Positions 1 through 6,061 of a DNA stretch of 10,919 nt are shown piece by piece. Positions within the stretch are counted from its first letter, which is position 1. Every line of letters starts with the position of its first letter. The stretch lies in contig CANNLO010000148.1 in assembly GCA_947505055.1 (NCBI GenBank), positions 1 to 10,919 of the forward strand, in the 5' to 3' direction. The notes under the pieces were generated by a model. That model was not told the origin of the DNA and did not search any database. It was given only the letters and a program-made list of their open reading frames with translations. The position numbers and the translations under genes were made by a program. Source of the DNA: Methylococcaceae bacterium. Its GTDB lineage: Bacteria; Pseudomonadota; Gammaproteobacteria; Methylococcales; Methylomonadaceae.

Positions 1-115
1 CACCTAACTCGCCAATTAGGTTATTTGTTCTTATAATCTGTCTTTCTTTTAACTCGTTAAGAATTCTAGGGTATAAGTCTATAACTTCCTGATTACTTAG
101 TTTTTTAATATCCAT
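1..115 (-). CDS. Partial protein behind the restriction endonuclease (DUF6998-like, N-terminus only)
   Basis: Thirty-eight codons are visible before the gene runs off the left edge, starting at the ATG on the minus strand at 115. The peptide begins MDIKKLSNQEVIDLYPRIL and ends in LIGELG. This opening resembles the N-terminus of DUF6998-type proteins often found beside restriction genes, which is recall from family memory and not a search result. The start lies 6 nt beyond the restored stop codon of the endonuclease (122-124) and has no clear Shine-Dalgarno sequence, so translation is probably coupled to the full-length endonuclease frame. With the endonuclease frameshifted, translation ends early at 256 and coupling could be lost. 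The function is unknown; it may be an accessory or specificity protein of the restriction locus. Confidence 0.55.
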   Translation of the reverse strand, partial: MDIKKLSNQEVIDLYPRILNELKERQIIRTNNLIGELG

Positions 116-121
116 AATTGT

Positions 122-858
122 TTACACAAATGCTTTTTTGAAGTAATTTTTCATAATAGTAATTTCTGCAGGGCTTATTGTTTTCCCAGATACTTTTTGA
201 ATAACCGTAGGCAGTACATTATATAAATCGCTTAATGCATTTGGATCGCCAGTTACTAATTCATAAAAGCTTTTCCCATCAATTTTTCTAATTTTAGCAT
301 TGCTATGTTTTGCTGTTTTTGTTTTGCTGTTTTTGTTTTGTTGTCTGATGGAGTAAATGCTACATCATATATTTGAGGTTTTTTTCGTTTAGGCTGTGGG
401 ATTGTTTCTACATAGTACGCTGTATAGCCATGATACCTAGATGCTATCGGCATGATCAGACTTTCTAAGTCGTCATAAACTGTTACTTTGTTTGATCCTT
501 TGACAGTGTTATATTTGTTTTTAATTTCAGCTATGATTTTACTTGTCTGGCATAGAAGATCCGCGCTCTTTCCAATACCTAAATCTTGCCATCCATTGAC
601 ATGACCTAATACACTTTGGTGAAATGTCCCGAATGCATTGCTTAGTGTTTTTTGAGCCTTACGTGATTTTTCATTAATTTCCCATGTATTTACTGTGACG
701 ATATTAAATCCAGCCATTTCGAACATTATTGAAAAAGGATCAATTACATTTTTGTTAAACTGATTTGTAGCCTTGCTGATTCCTGCAGTTGCGGTGTTAA
801 TAATCTTACTTACTTCATGTTCCAAGTCTGCATCAGAGATCCACGTTAAATAAGCCAT
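122..858 (-). pseudogene. Eco47II-family type II restriction endonuclease, frame-disrupted by a 14-bp repeat
   Basis: The N-terminal opening MAYLTWISDADLEHEVSKII and the block around NVIDPFSIMFEMAGFN match the Eco47II/Sau96I endonuclease family, whose characterised members cut GGNCC. A PD-(D/E)xK-type core is visible: Asp100, then Glu111-Ile-Lys113 in IIAEIKNKYNT. As written, the frame runs 858-256 (200 aa) and ends in about 20 aberrant residues after Lys179. Reading on in the frame two bases downstream gives HSNAKIRKIDGKSFYELVTG and continues to a TAA at 122-124, the expected family C-terminus. Removing one 14-bp unit of the tandem repeat at 306-340 joins the two frames into a 240-residue protein, about the family's usual length. 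The start at 858 has a strong GGAGG four bases upstream. The gene diverges from the methyltransferase with 119 bp between them. It is probably inactive as sequenced, either fixed or reversible; an assembly error is also possible. Confidence 0.85.
306..340. repeat. 14-bp tandem repeat (about 2.5 copies) inside the endonuclease gene
   Basis: On the plus strand the unit GTTTTGCTGTTTTT occupies 307-320 and 321-334, followed by a partial third copy GTTTTG at 335-340; period-14 identity runs 306-340. Fourteen is not a multiple of three, so gain or loss of a unit changes the reading frame of the endonuclease. One full copy (or four) restores the frame; the two copies seen here break it. The repeat encodes a Lys/Gln/Thr/Ala-rich stretch at residues 173-184 of the frame as written. 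Confidence 0.9.
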
Positions 859-896
859 TATTCCTCCATTTTTTTATTAAAAACTACAACAGCTTA

Positions 897-923
897 ATAA
901 TAGTTCATTAAAACGATTGACAA
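897..923 (-). promoter_or_regulatory. Possible promoter of the endonuclease gene
   Basis: On the minus strand TTGTCA (918-923) is followed after a 15-bp spacer by TATTAT (897-902), about 38 bp upstream of the endonuclease start. The -35 hexamer overlaps that of the plus-strand methyltransferase promoter, so the two could not easily fire together. The short spacer makes this a weak call. Confidence 0.3.
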
Positions 924-945
924 TAAATCACTCAGCAAATAAAGT
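917..945 (+). promoter_or_regulatory. Sigma70-like promoter of the methyltransferase gene
   Basis: A perfect TTGACA (917-922) is followed by a 17-bp spacer and TAAAGT (940-945). The predicted transcript would begin near 952, about 26 nt upstream of the ATG at 978. The leader has no obvious Shine-Dalgarno sequence. The site lies in the divergent gap and is a plausible target for the DNA-binding domain of the methyltransferase itself. Confidence 0.5.
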
Positions 946-977
946 AACCAAAACAACAACATTACACATGGTTATTT

Positions 978-2255
978 ATGAAAGACTTTTATTCTGTATC
1001 TGAAGTTGCCGATCTGCTTGGTACTACAAAGGAAACTTTGCGGCGTTGGGATAAGTCCGGAAAACTCACCCCATTAAGGCATCCTATTAATAATTATCGC
1101 GTGTACAGAGCTAGCGATTTAGCTCAGTTCGAGAACATAAGTTTTTTATTTAGGGATCCCATTCAGGAGCAAGATGAAGCTCCATTGAAGCAATATAAAT
1201 CTGTCGAGTTATTTGCAGGTGCGGGAGGGTTGGCTATTGGTTTGGAGAAAGCAGGGCTTTCAAATGTATTACTTTCAGAAATCGATAAAAATGCTTGTGC
1301 TACGTTAAGAAAAAATAGGCCTGAGTGGAATGTCATTGAGGGTGATGTCGCTAATATTGATTTCACTTCATTTAAAGACAAAGTCGATGTTTTAACGGGT
1401 GGCTTCCCATGCCAGGCATTTTCATTTGCAGGGAAGAGGCTCGGCTTTGAAGATGCAAGAGGTACATTATTTTTTGAATTTGCACGAGCAGTCAAAGAAA
1501 TTCAGCCTTTAATTTGTGTTGGTGAAAATGTTAGAGGCTTATTCCAACATGAGAACGGTAAGACAATCGAGGGTATGGTTTCTGTTCTTGATGAGCTAGG
1601 TTACGAGATTATTCCGCCTAGAGTGTTAAAAGCCATTTTTTATAATGTTCCCCAAAAACGGGAGCGTGTTTTCATTGTCGGATTAAGAAAAGATGCAGGT
1701 CTTAATTTTGATTGGCCTTTGGAACGTAAAGAAATTCTAACGATTAGAGATGTTCTTAAGAAAGGTAAGCTTTACGACTCAGATGTACCTAATTCGTTAG
1801 GTCAAGCCTATCCAAAGAGTAAGCGTGAAATTATGGAATTGATACCTCAAGGTGGATACTGGAGAGATTTGCCAGTAGAACTGCAAAAATCTTATATGAA
1901 AGGCTCATTCCATCTAAGTGGTGGTAAAACTGGCATGGCTAGACGCATTTCTTGGGATGAACCTTGTTTAACTCTTACTTGTGCGCCAGCTCAAAAACAG
2001 ACGGAAAGATGCCACCCAGAGGAAACACGACCTTTCACAGTTAGGGAATATGCTCGAATTCAAACCTTCCCCGATAGCTGGGAATTTGCTGGTGCATTAA
2101 CATCTCAGTATGCCCAGATTGGCAATGCAGTACCAGTTAATCTTGCTGAAGCTATGGGTAAAGCAATTGTGCGCACTTTAAATAATTATTATTCCGATAG
2201 TAAAAGCTCTAGCTTTCCACTTTTTGATGAGCCTGCGGAAATAGCTTACGCGTAG
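978..2255 (+). CDS. DNA (cytosine-5-)-methyltransferase with N-terminal MerR-like HTH, Eco47II/Sau96I type
   Basis: This enzyme transfers a methyl group from S-adenosylmethionine to carbon 5 of cytosine in its target, shielding the site from the partner nuclease. Residues 1-58 form a MerR-like winged-helix domain (FYSVSEVADLLGTTKETLRRW). The catalytic part starts near 74: motif I FAGAGGLAIGLE (79-90), motif IV GGFPCQ with catalytic Cys145, motif VI ENV (183-185), motif VIII QKRERVFIVG (226-235), a target-recognition region about 240-350, motif IX around TVREYARIQTFPDSW, and motif X with GNAVP (382-386). All key residues are present. Pairing with a divergent Eco47II-like nuclease points to GGNCC by homology, not proof. 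The start has no clear Shine-Dalgarno sequence, and an out-of-frame ATG at 968 opens an 11-codon ORF across it. The HTH domain suggests self-regulation of the divergent promoters. The tail after 400 is low complexity. Confidence 0.95.
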   Translation: MKDFYSVSEVADLLGTTKETLRRWDKSGKLTPLRHPINNYRVYRASDLAQFENISFLFRDPIQEQDEAPLKQYKSVELFAGAGGLAIGLEKAGLSNVLLSEIDKNACATLRKNRPEWNVIEGDVANIDFTSFKDKVDVLTGGFPCQAFSFAGKRLGFEDARGTLFFEFARAVKEIQPLICVGENVRGLFQHENGKTIEGMVSVLDELGYEIIPPRVLKAIFYNVPQKRERVFIVGLRKDAGLNFDWPLERKEILTIRDVLKKGKLYDSDVPNSLGQAYPKSKREIMELIPQGGYWRDLPVELQKSYMKGSFHLSGGKTGMARRISWDEPCLTLTCAPAQKQTERCHPEETRPFTVREYARIQTFPDSWEFAGALTSQYAQIGNAVPVNLAEAMGKAIVRTLNNYYSDSKSSSFPLFDEPAEIAYA

Positions 2256-2284
2256 TTTGTATACGTGATTTCTGAAATATACTT

Positions 2285-3130
2285 ATGGCAGATAGCAGGC
2301 CTCAACTCACTCTTGAACATCTTCAATTTATCAAGGACGGCGTTGCCTTTATTCAAAAGGAAGAGCCCTCTGTTTATGAAGAGGCTAGCCAAGTTCCTTA
2401 TGATCGACTTTTTGCGATTTTATGTGATGATTTTGGATGGAGCTATCTATATGAGTGTTCGCTGAAAGAAACAGCAGTTTTTTATTTTGCTGCTTTGGGG
2501 CTTATTCCAATTATCCAAGAACATTTAAGTCAGGGTGTGGAGATCAACAAAGCTATTATGGATGTGGCATCGCAAGCCGAAAAGCACACGAATGATATTT
2601 TTGAAGAGGCTTTTGCAGGTTGTAGTGAAAAGCCCACAATTGAAGAACTTAGAGCCGTTAGGTTTGGTCTTGGCAACATGTTCGAGTTTTCAGATTTATT
2701 CGCATTAACTTACTCGTTACTGGGACATATGTCTGCCTTACGCAAATTTGGTCGAGATATGAGTCAACTTGTTGAGGATGTCCGCAATGGCATAGATGAG
2801 TCGTTTTTTCATGCCGTTCGTATTGACCCTACAGTTTTGGCTTGCGCCCCCTTTGTTAAACGTATGAGTATGGCTCGCTTGCAAGATGATAGTGAGTTTT
2901 TTTCTCTTTTAGGCAATGCACTAAAAGTTAAATGGAAAAAGCCAAAAGTTGATCTTGATCCTTTGCGAGTCATATTGCATGGGCTAAACGATAGTGGTCA
3001 GCTTGATACGCTGTCCGAAAAAGATGCAGATACACTTTTAATAAAGAATCTACAGGTTTACTCAGATGATGGTGAAGATCCTGCGCGCAGCCTTTATCGC
3101 TTCATTCAGCGTTGGAAGCATAATAAATAG
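2285..3130 (+). CDS. Protein of unknown function, 281 aa, downstream of the methyltransferase
   Basis: I do not recognise this protein. It reads as a soluble, largely helical protein rich in acidic residues and Phe. It has a hydrophobic stretch near residues 64-80 (ETAVFYFAALGLIPII) that is too short and too mixed to call as a membrane segment, a Lys-rich patch KVKWKKPK near 213-220, and a basic C-terminus (RFIQRWKHNK). No enzyme motif is apparent. It begins 29 bp after the methyltransferase stop on the same strand and has no strong Shine-Dalgarno sequence, so it is probably co-transcribed with the methyltransferase. An accessory role in restriction-modification or an unrelated cargo role are both open. 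Codon use is like its neighbours and the frame is open throughout, which supports a real gene. Confidence 0.75.
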   Translation: MADSRPQLTLEHLQFIKDGVAFIQKEEPSVYEEASQVPYDRLFAILCDDFGWSYLYECSLKETAVFYFAALGLIPIIQEHLSQGVEINKAIMDVASQAEKHTNDIFEEAFAGCSEKPTIEELRAVRFGLGNMFEFSDLFALTYSLLGHMSALRKFGRDMSQLVEDVRNGIDESFFHAVRIDPTVLACAPFVKRMSMARLQDDSEFFSLLGNALKVKWKKPKVDLDPLRVILHGLNDSGQLDTLSEKDADTLLIKNLQVYSDDGEDPARSLYRFIQRWKHNK

Positions 3131-3152
3131 ACATCAAAACTTAATTTGGTGT
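3131..3152 (+). terminator. Weak hairpin directly after the 281-aa gene
   Basis: ACATCAAA (3131-3138) pairs with TTTGGTGT (3145-3152) across a 6-nt loop, with one G-T wobble. It starts immediately after the TAG stop. No T-run follows, so it is at best a weak terminator; it could instead be an operator for the replication gene. Confidence 0.3.
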
Positions 3153-3237
3153 CGTCGTCACATCATTTCATAAAGCATAAATTTCTGATCTGTTACGGAA
3201 AGCAATCGCATGTCCGTCTTAGATTCGGAGTTTGTGT

Positions 3238-4560
3238 ATGTCAAAAAATAGCAGTGATTCAATCAAGTCTTTATCAGAAATCCAAGGATCAGGGACTGAC
3301 ACGCCCGCACGCGCAGCGGCGGACGGATCAGACCCTGAACTTGGATTAGATACGGCGCCTAGTAACACAGTATCTAATAAATACAATAATACAAACTATT
3401 ACCAGCCTTTAAGATGGGGCATTGATAGTCTGTACGTCTCTTTTGCTGGGGAGTTACATCTTGATCAAGAAGCCAATTTAGAAAAGTTCAAGAAACTAGC
3501 ACAAGCTGACTTATTGGCAGAGCAAGCTCTTTCTCAAATAAAACTCAATGATCATCTATTCGAGGTCAAAGATAAGGGTACAGGTATGTTCCCTTTTACC
3601 ATTGAAGATAACTGCTTTCGCATTAACCTGTCCCGTCGGCGTGCTAAGTCTATGCCAATGGCTTATATCAAGATTTCTAGTGAGTACCTAACGCATAAAC
3701 CCGTGTTAGAAATAATCGCTGATTTAAGCTTAGTTTTAAGTGAGTTAGGTGTAATCGAGTTTCAGCCAAAAGTAAGCCGTATCGATTTGTTTGTGGATTT
3801 TGCATCTACTGAGAATATGGAATCATGGCATCGTGAAGCATGGGTCACACGCTCCGAGAAAATCAATCAATATGCGGTTAAAGGCGAATTCTCAGGGTGG
3901 TCAATTGGGATGGGTAGCGGTATGGCTGCACGTCTTTACAATAAGCTATTAGAGATTGCGACTAGCAATAAAGGCTATTTAGTGCCTTTGTGGAATGAAG
4001 CTGGCTGGGATGGTAAAACCCCAATTTGGCGTTTAGAGTTTGAAATTAAGCGCGATATTCTCTCGCAGTTTGATGTGCAAGCTTTGAATACCACTTTAGC
4101 CAATTTGAATGGCTTATGGAGTTATGCGGCAACTGAATGGTTAAAACTCACCATACCAAGTGAAGGTGATAGCAACCGCTCACGCTGGCCTATTCATCCA
4201 TTATGGGCTTACTTGTCATCGGTGGACTTTGAAACATCTGGCGGGGCGTTATCACGAGAGTTTAGCCCACAACGCATTCCCTCTGATCGTCGTTTGTTTG
4301 ACTTTGGGTTTAGCGTGATTTCATCTTTTATGGCACGTGAAGGCGTGACGGATTTGTATGTAGGGGTCGAAGCCTTTTATCGTGAGTTATATCACTATTT
4401 AAACAATAGGGCGATGAACTCAGGGGCGAGCTTTGATGATTATGTGAATGAGCGTATTGCCGTGAAAGCCAAGCGTTTTAATTCAATCCTGAATAAACAA
4501 TTAGCTATTGATGAGGCGCTTGATAGTGAAGCTTATCGCAAGGCTTCGGACGGTGAGTAA
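3238..4560 (+). CDS. Rolling-circle replication initiator, Rep_trans / phage RstA-like family
   Basis: Rep_trans-family proteins nick a double-strand origin through a tyrosine and start rolling-circle replication. Family signatures seen here are RWGIDSLYVSF (59-69), the SRIDLFVDF block (180-188), ARLYNKLLEI (231-240) with its tyrosine, and WRLEFEIKRDIL (264-275). At 440 aa it is in the usual range for chromosomal element versions. The ATG at 3238 is chosen because GGAG at 3227-3230 lies 7 nt upstream; a TTG at 3232 is less likely. Residues 18-45 are a low-complexity linker (GSGTDTPARAAADGSDPELG) encoded by an unusually GC-rich patch that can form a large stem-loop, a candidate origin inside the gene. 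Its stop overlaps the next start by one base (TAATG), coupling it to the excisionase and integrase genes. I infer replication of the excised circle; a role as a conjugative relaxase is less likely without transfer genes here. Confidence 0.85.
   Translation: MSKNSSDSIKSLSEIQGSGTDTPARAAADGSDPELGLDTAPSNTVSNKYNNTNYYQPLRWGIDSLYVSFAGELHLDQEANLEKFKKLAQADLLAEQALSQIKLNDHLFEVKDKGTGMFPFTIEDNCFRINLSRRRAKSMPMAYIKISSEYLTHKPVLEIIADLSLVLSELGVIEFQPKVSRIDLFVDFASTENMESWHREAWVTRSEKINQYAVKGEFSGWSIGMGSGMAARLYNKLLEIATSNKGYLVPLWNEAGWDGKTPIWRLEFEIKRDILSQFDVQALNTTLANLNGLWSYAATEWLKLTIPSEGDSNRSRWPIHPLWAYLSSVDFETSGGALSREFSPQRIPSDRRLFDFGFSVISSFMAREGVTDLYVGVEAFYRELYHYLNNRAMNSGASFDDYVNERIAVKAKRFNSILNKQLAIDEALDSEAYRKASDGE
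3289..3338. other. Stem-loop in the rep gene, candidate rolling-circle origin
   Basis: TCAGGGACTGA (3289-3299) and TCAGACCCTGA (3328-3338) form an 11-bp inverted repeat with one mismatch. The 28-nt loop is strongly GC-rich (CCGC at 3305-3308 can pair with GCGG at 3316-3319) in an otherwise AT-rich gene. Double-strand origins of pT181-type Rep_trans replicons lie inside the rep gene at inverted repeats, so this is a reasonable candidate. No nick has been shown. Confidence 0.4.
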
Positions 4561-4898
4561 TGGAAAGCTTGAATCTTTATGAAGCTGCTAATTTTCTTAA
4601 ACTGCACCCTGAAGAGCTTCGACGTCGTGCCAAAGCTGGAAAAATCCCTGCCGCTAAAATTGGTAAGTGTTGGGTGTTTCTTGCGGATGACCTTGTCGAA
4701 CTTGTACGTTCGAAGTATGCTAGTCGAGTGCAAGCGTTGGATAAGCGGCTGGGAAAGGAATTTAACCTATGTCACTTGTTAAACGAGGAAAATACTGGTG
4801 GATTGACGTTATCGCCCCTAACGGGGAACGAATACGAAAAACTGCTGGGACTGAAGACCGCGCCCTTGCGCAAGAGTATCACGACCATCAAAAAGTAG
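4560..4898 (+). CDS. Excisionase-like helix-turn-helix protein
   Basis: Residues 1-50 are a MerR/excisionase-type winged HTH: LNLYEAANFLKLHPEELRRRA, then AGKIPAAKIGKCWVFLADDLVELV. Such small proteins bind attachment-site DNA and steer an integrase toward excision, or act as repressors. The start codon overlaps the stop of the rep gene (TAATG at 4558-4562). The C-terminal third (from about residue 71) lies in a different frame over the first 130 bp of the integrase gene. That tail (LTLSPLTGNEYEKLLGLK) resembles tails I remember from other HTH proteins in the same gene order, which argues that the overlap is genuine and not a lost stop codon. The rep-HTH-integrase order fits a role as recombination directionality factor. 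Confidence 0.85.
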   Translation: MESLNLYEAANFLKLHPEELRRRAKAGKIPAAKIGKCWVFLADDLVELVRSKYASRVQALDKRLGKEFNLCHLLNEENTGGLTLSPLTGNEYEKLLGLKTAPLRKSITTIKK

Positions 4899-5806
4899 AG
4901 CTTTGGAAAATCAGTCGATTAGGGCTTAAACCCAAATATCTATGGAATGATGCTGTTGTGAGATGGCTGAAAGAACAAAGTCATAAAGCAACTTTAAGCA
5001 CAGATATTATTCATCTGCGCTGGATGGATAAGTTTCTTAAAGACAAAACTCTGGATGCTATTAGTCGTGATCTGATTGATAAGATGACGGATGCTAAGCG
5101 TGATGAGGGTGTAAGTAATGCTACGGTAAACCGTGTGTTAGAAGTATTGCGTGCAATTTTACGTAAATGTGTGAATGAATGGGAATGGTTAGATCGAGCA
5201 CCTTTTATCAAGATGCTGAGAGAGCCGACCCGTCGCATTCGGTTTTTAACACATAACGAAGCACAAAGACTGATAGCCATATTACCTGCGCATTTAGCTG
5301 ATATGGCGGCATTTAGTCTCGCTACTGGTTTAAGGCGAGCGAATGTCACCGGATTGGAATGGTCACAAATAGATTTGGTAAGAAGAGTCGCATGGATTCA
5401 CCCTGATCAAGCGAAGGCGAGAAAAGCAATTGCAGTACCACTCAATGCAGAAGCGATTCTTTTAATTCGCAACCAAATTGGTAAGCATGAGCTGTATGTG
5501 TTCAGTTACAACGGGCGACATATTACGCAAGTGAGTACCAAAGCTTGGTATAAGGGCTTGGCAGCAGTAGGGATCGAAGATTTTCGGTGGCACGATTTGC
5601 GTCACACTTGGGCAAGCTGGCATGTACAAAATGGTACGCCATTATTTGCTTTGCAGGAGTTGGGAGGATGGGAAAGCCCCGAGATGGTCCGCCGTTACGC
5701 GCACTTCTCAGCGGAACACTTAACTCCTTATGCAGACAAGCTGTGTGCATTGCGTGACGTGAACGTGTCATACCACGACACAATTATGGCACAAGGCCAG
5801 AAATGA
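4769..5806 (+). CDS. int: Tyrosine recombinase/integrase of the left element
   Basis: This 345-aa site-specific recombinase has an N-terminal arm or core-binding region (1-155, opening MSLVKRGKYWWIDVIAPNGE) and a catalytic domain from about 156. The catalytic residues are all visible: Arg189 in ATGLRRANV, Lys219 in the beta-hairpin ARKAIAVPL, His275 and Arg278 in HDLRHTW, Trp301 in LGGW and the nucleophile Tyr310 in RRYAH. It should therefore be active. An AGGA about 9 nt upstream supports the start at 4769, inside the HTH gene. The stop is followed at once by a terminator hairpin, then 44 bp after the stop by the tRNA-Arg fragment. Integrase genes pointing at a tRNA 3' end are a common arrangement, so this enzyme probably recombines at that site. 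Confidence 0.93.
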   Translation: MSLVKRGKYWWIDVIAPNGERIRKTAGTEDRALAQEYHDHQKVELWKISRLGLKPKYLWNDAVVRWLKEQSHKATLSTDIIHLRWMDKFLKDKTLDAISRDLIDKMTDAKRDEGVSNATVNRVLEVLRAILRKCVNEWEWLDRAPFIKMLREPTRRIRFLTHNEAQRLIAILPAHLADMAAFSLATGLRRANVTGLEWSQIDLVRRVAWIHPDQAKARKAIAVPLNAEAILLIRNQIGKHELYVFSYNGRHITQVSTKAWYKGLAAVGIEDFRWHDLRHTWASWHVQNGTPLFALQELGGWESPEMVRRYAHFSAEHLTPYADKLCALRDVNVSYHDTIMAQGQK

Positions 5807-5841
5807 CAAAGGGCTAGCCTAAGCTAACCCCTTGTTTTATT
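5807..5841 (+). terminator. Rho-independent terminator after the left integrase
   Basis: A 12-position stem (5807-5818 with 5823-5834, 10 pairs formed, core GGGCTAGC against GCTAACCC) with loop CTAA is followed by TTTTATT. It begins directly after the TGA stop and would end the rep-HTH-int transcript before the tRNA fragment. Confidence 0.75.
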
Positions 5842-5850
5842 ACTGGTATT

Positions 5851-5895
5851 TGGTGCGCCCGGAGCGATTCGAACGCCCTACCCCTTGGTTCGTAG
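5851..5895 (-). other. Attachment-site remnant: 3' 45 nt of tRNA-Arg(ACG)
   Basis: On the minus strand the sequence runs from anticodon loop CTACGAA (anticodon ACG) through 3' anticodon stem CCAAG, variable loop GGGTA, T-arm GGGCG-TTCGAAT-CGCTC (one G-T wobble), acceptor 3' strand CGGGCGC, discriminator A and CCA. These parts add up to exactly 45 nt. The sequence upstream on the minus strand (TACCTAA) does not complete the anticodon stem and there is no D-arm, so this is not a functional tRNA gene. Tyrosine integrases commonly cross over in anticodon or T loops and duplicate the 3' part of the tRNA. The orientation predicts the intact tRNA to the right, beyond the window, and a further 3' copy to the left if the left element uses the same site. 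Confidence 0.85.
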
Positions 5896-5956
5896 TTAGG
5901 TACGATATACTTACAAGGCATTTCATGTAACTTCAAATAATTAATATTAATCAATA

Positions 5957-5986
5957 ATATCATTAAGTTAAATGATATAATCATTT
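5957..5986. promoter_or_regulatory. Three ATCATT half-sites around a TATAAT, possible operator of the right integrase
   Basis: ATATCATT (5957-5964) and AATGATAT (5971-5978) form a perfect 8-bp inverted repeat with a 6-bp spacer. AAATGA (5970-5975) and TCATTT (5981-5986) form a second one that brackets TATAAT (5976-5981). A good -35 element is not evident. The site sits 76 bp upstream of the integrase ATG and could combine a -10 element and operator. Confidence 0.35.
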
Positions 5987-6024
5987 CGGTTAATTTCAAT
6001 TTACTTCATAAAATAGCATGCAAA

Positions 6025-6046
6025 AGTGTCACCATAAGTGTCACCA
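6025..6046 (+). repeat. 10-bp direct repeat upstream of the right integrase, possible arm-type sites
   Basis: AGTGTCACCA occurs at 6025-6034 and again at 6037-6046, spaced by 12 bp, just before the integrase start. Paired short direct repeats next to attP are typical arm-type binding sites for the N-terminal domain of P4-type integrases; assignment here is by position only. Confidence 0.45.
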
Positions 6047-6061
6047 GCGTTAGGGTTGCTA

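Larger units (their letters stand above)
1..5895. mobile_element. Rolling-circle integrative element carrying a restriction-modification locus
   Basis: The rep, excisionase-like and integrase genes form one packed unit ending at a terminator and the tRNA-Arg fragment, with restriction-modification cargo on the far side. No transfer or mobilisation genes are visible. The left boundary is not in the window; a second copy of the tRNA 3' sequence is expected there. Assigning the cargo to this element is inference from adjacency and similar base composition. Confidence 0.6.

Noticed and set aside
256..858. A naturally short 200-aa endonuclease
   Set aside because: The last 20 residues do not resemble the family, while the alternate frame continues with family-like sequence to 122, so a frame break is the better reading.
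968..1003. Eleven-codon leader ORF over the methyltransferase start
   Set aside because: It has no ribosome site and such short frames arise by chance; only the overlap with the start is notable.
1163..1495. Antisense open frame within the methyltransferase gene
   Set aside because: It is covered entirely by conserved methyltransferase motifs on the other strand and has no recognisable protein character.
2265..2465. Short plus-strand frame from a GTG at 2265
   Set aside because: It overlaps the 281-aa gene in another frame and stops after 66 codons; the longer frame has better codon character.
5851..5927. Intact tRNA-Arg gene on the minus strand
   Set aside because: Only the anticodon loop and 3' parts are present; the 5' anticodon stem does not pair and there is no D-arm or 5' acceptor strand.
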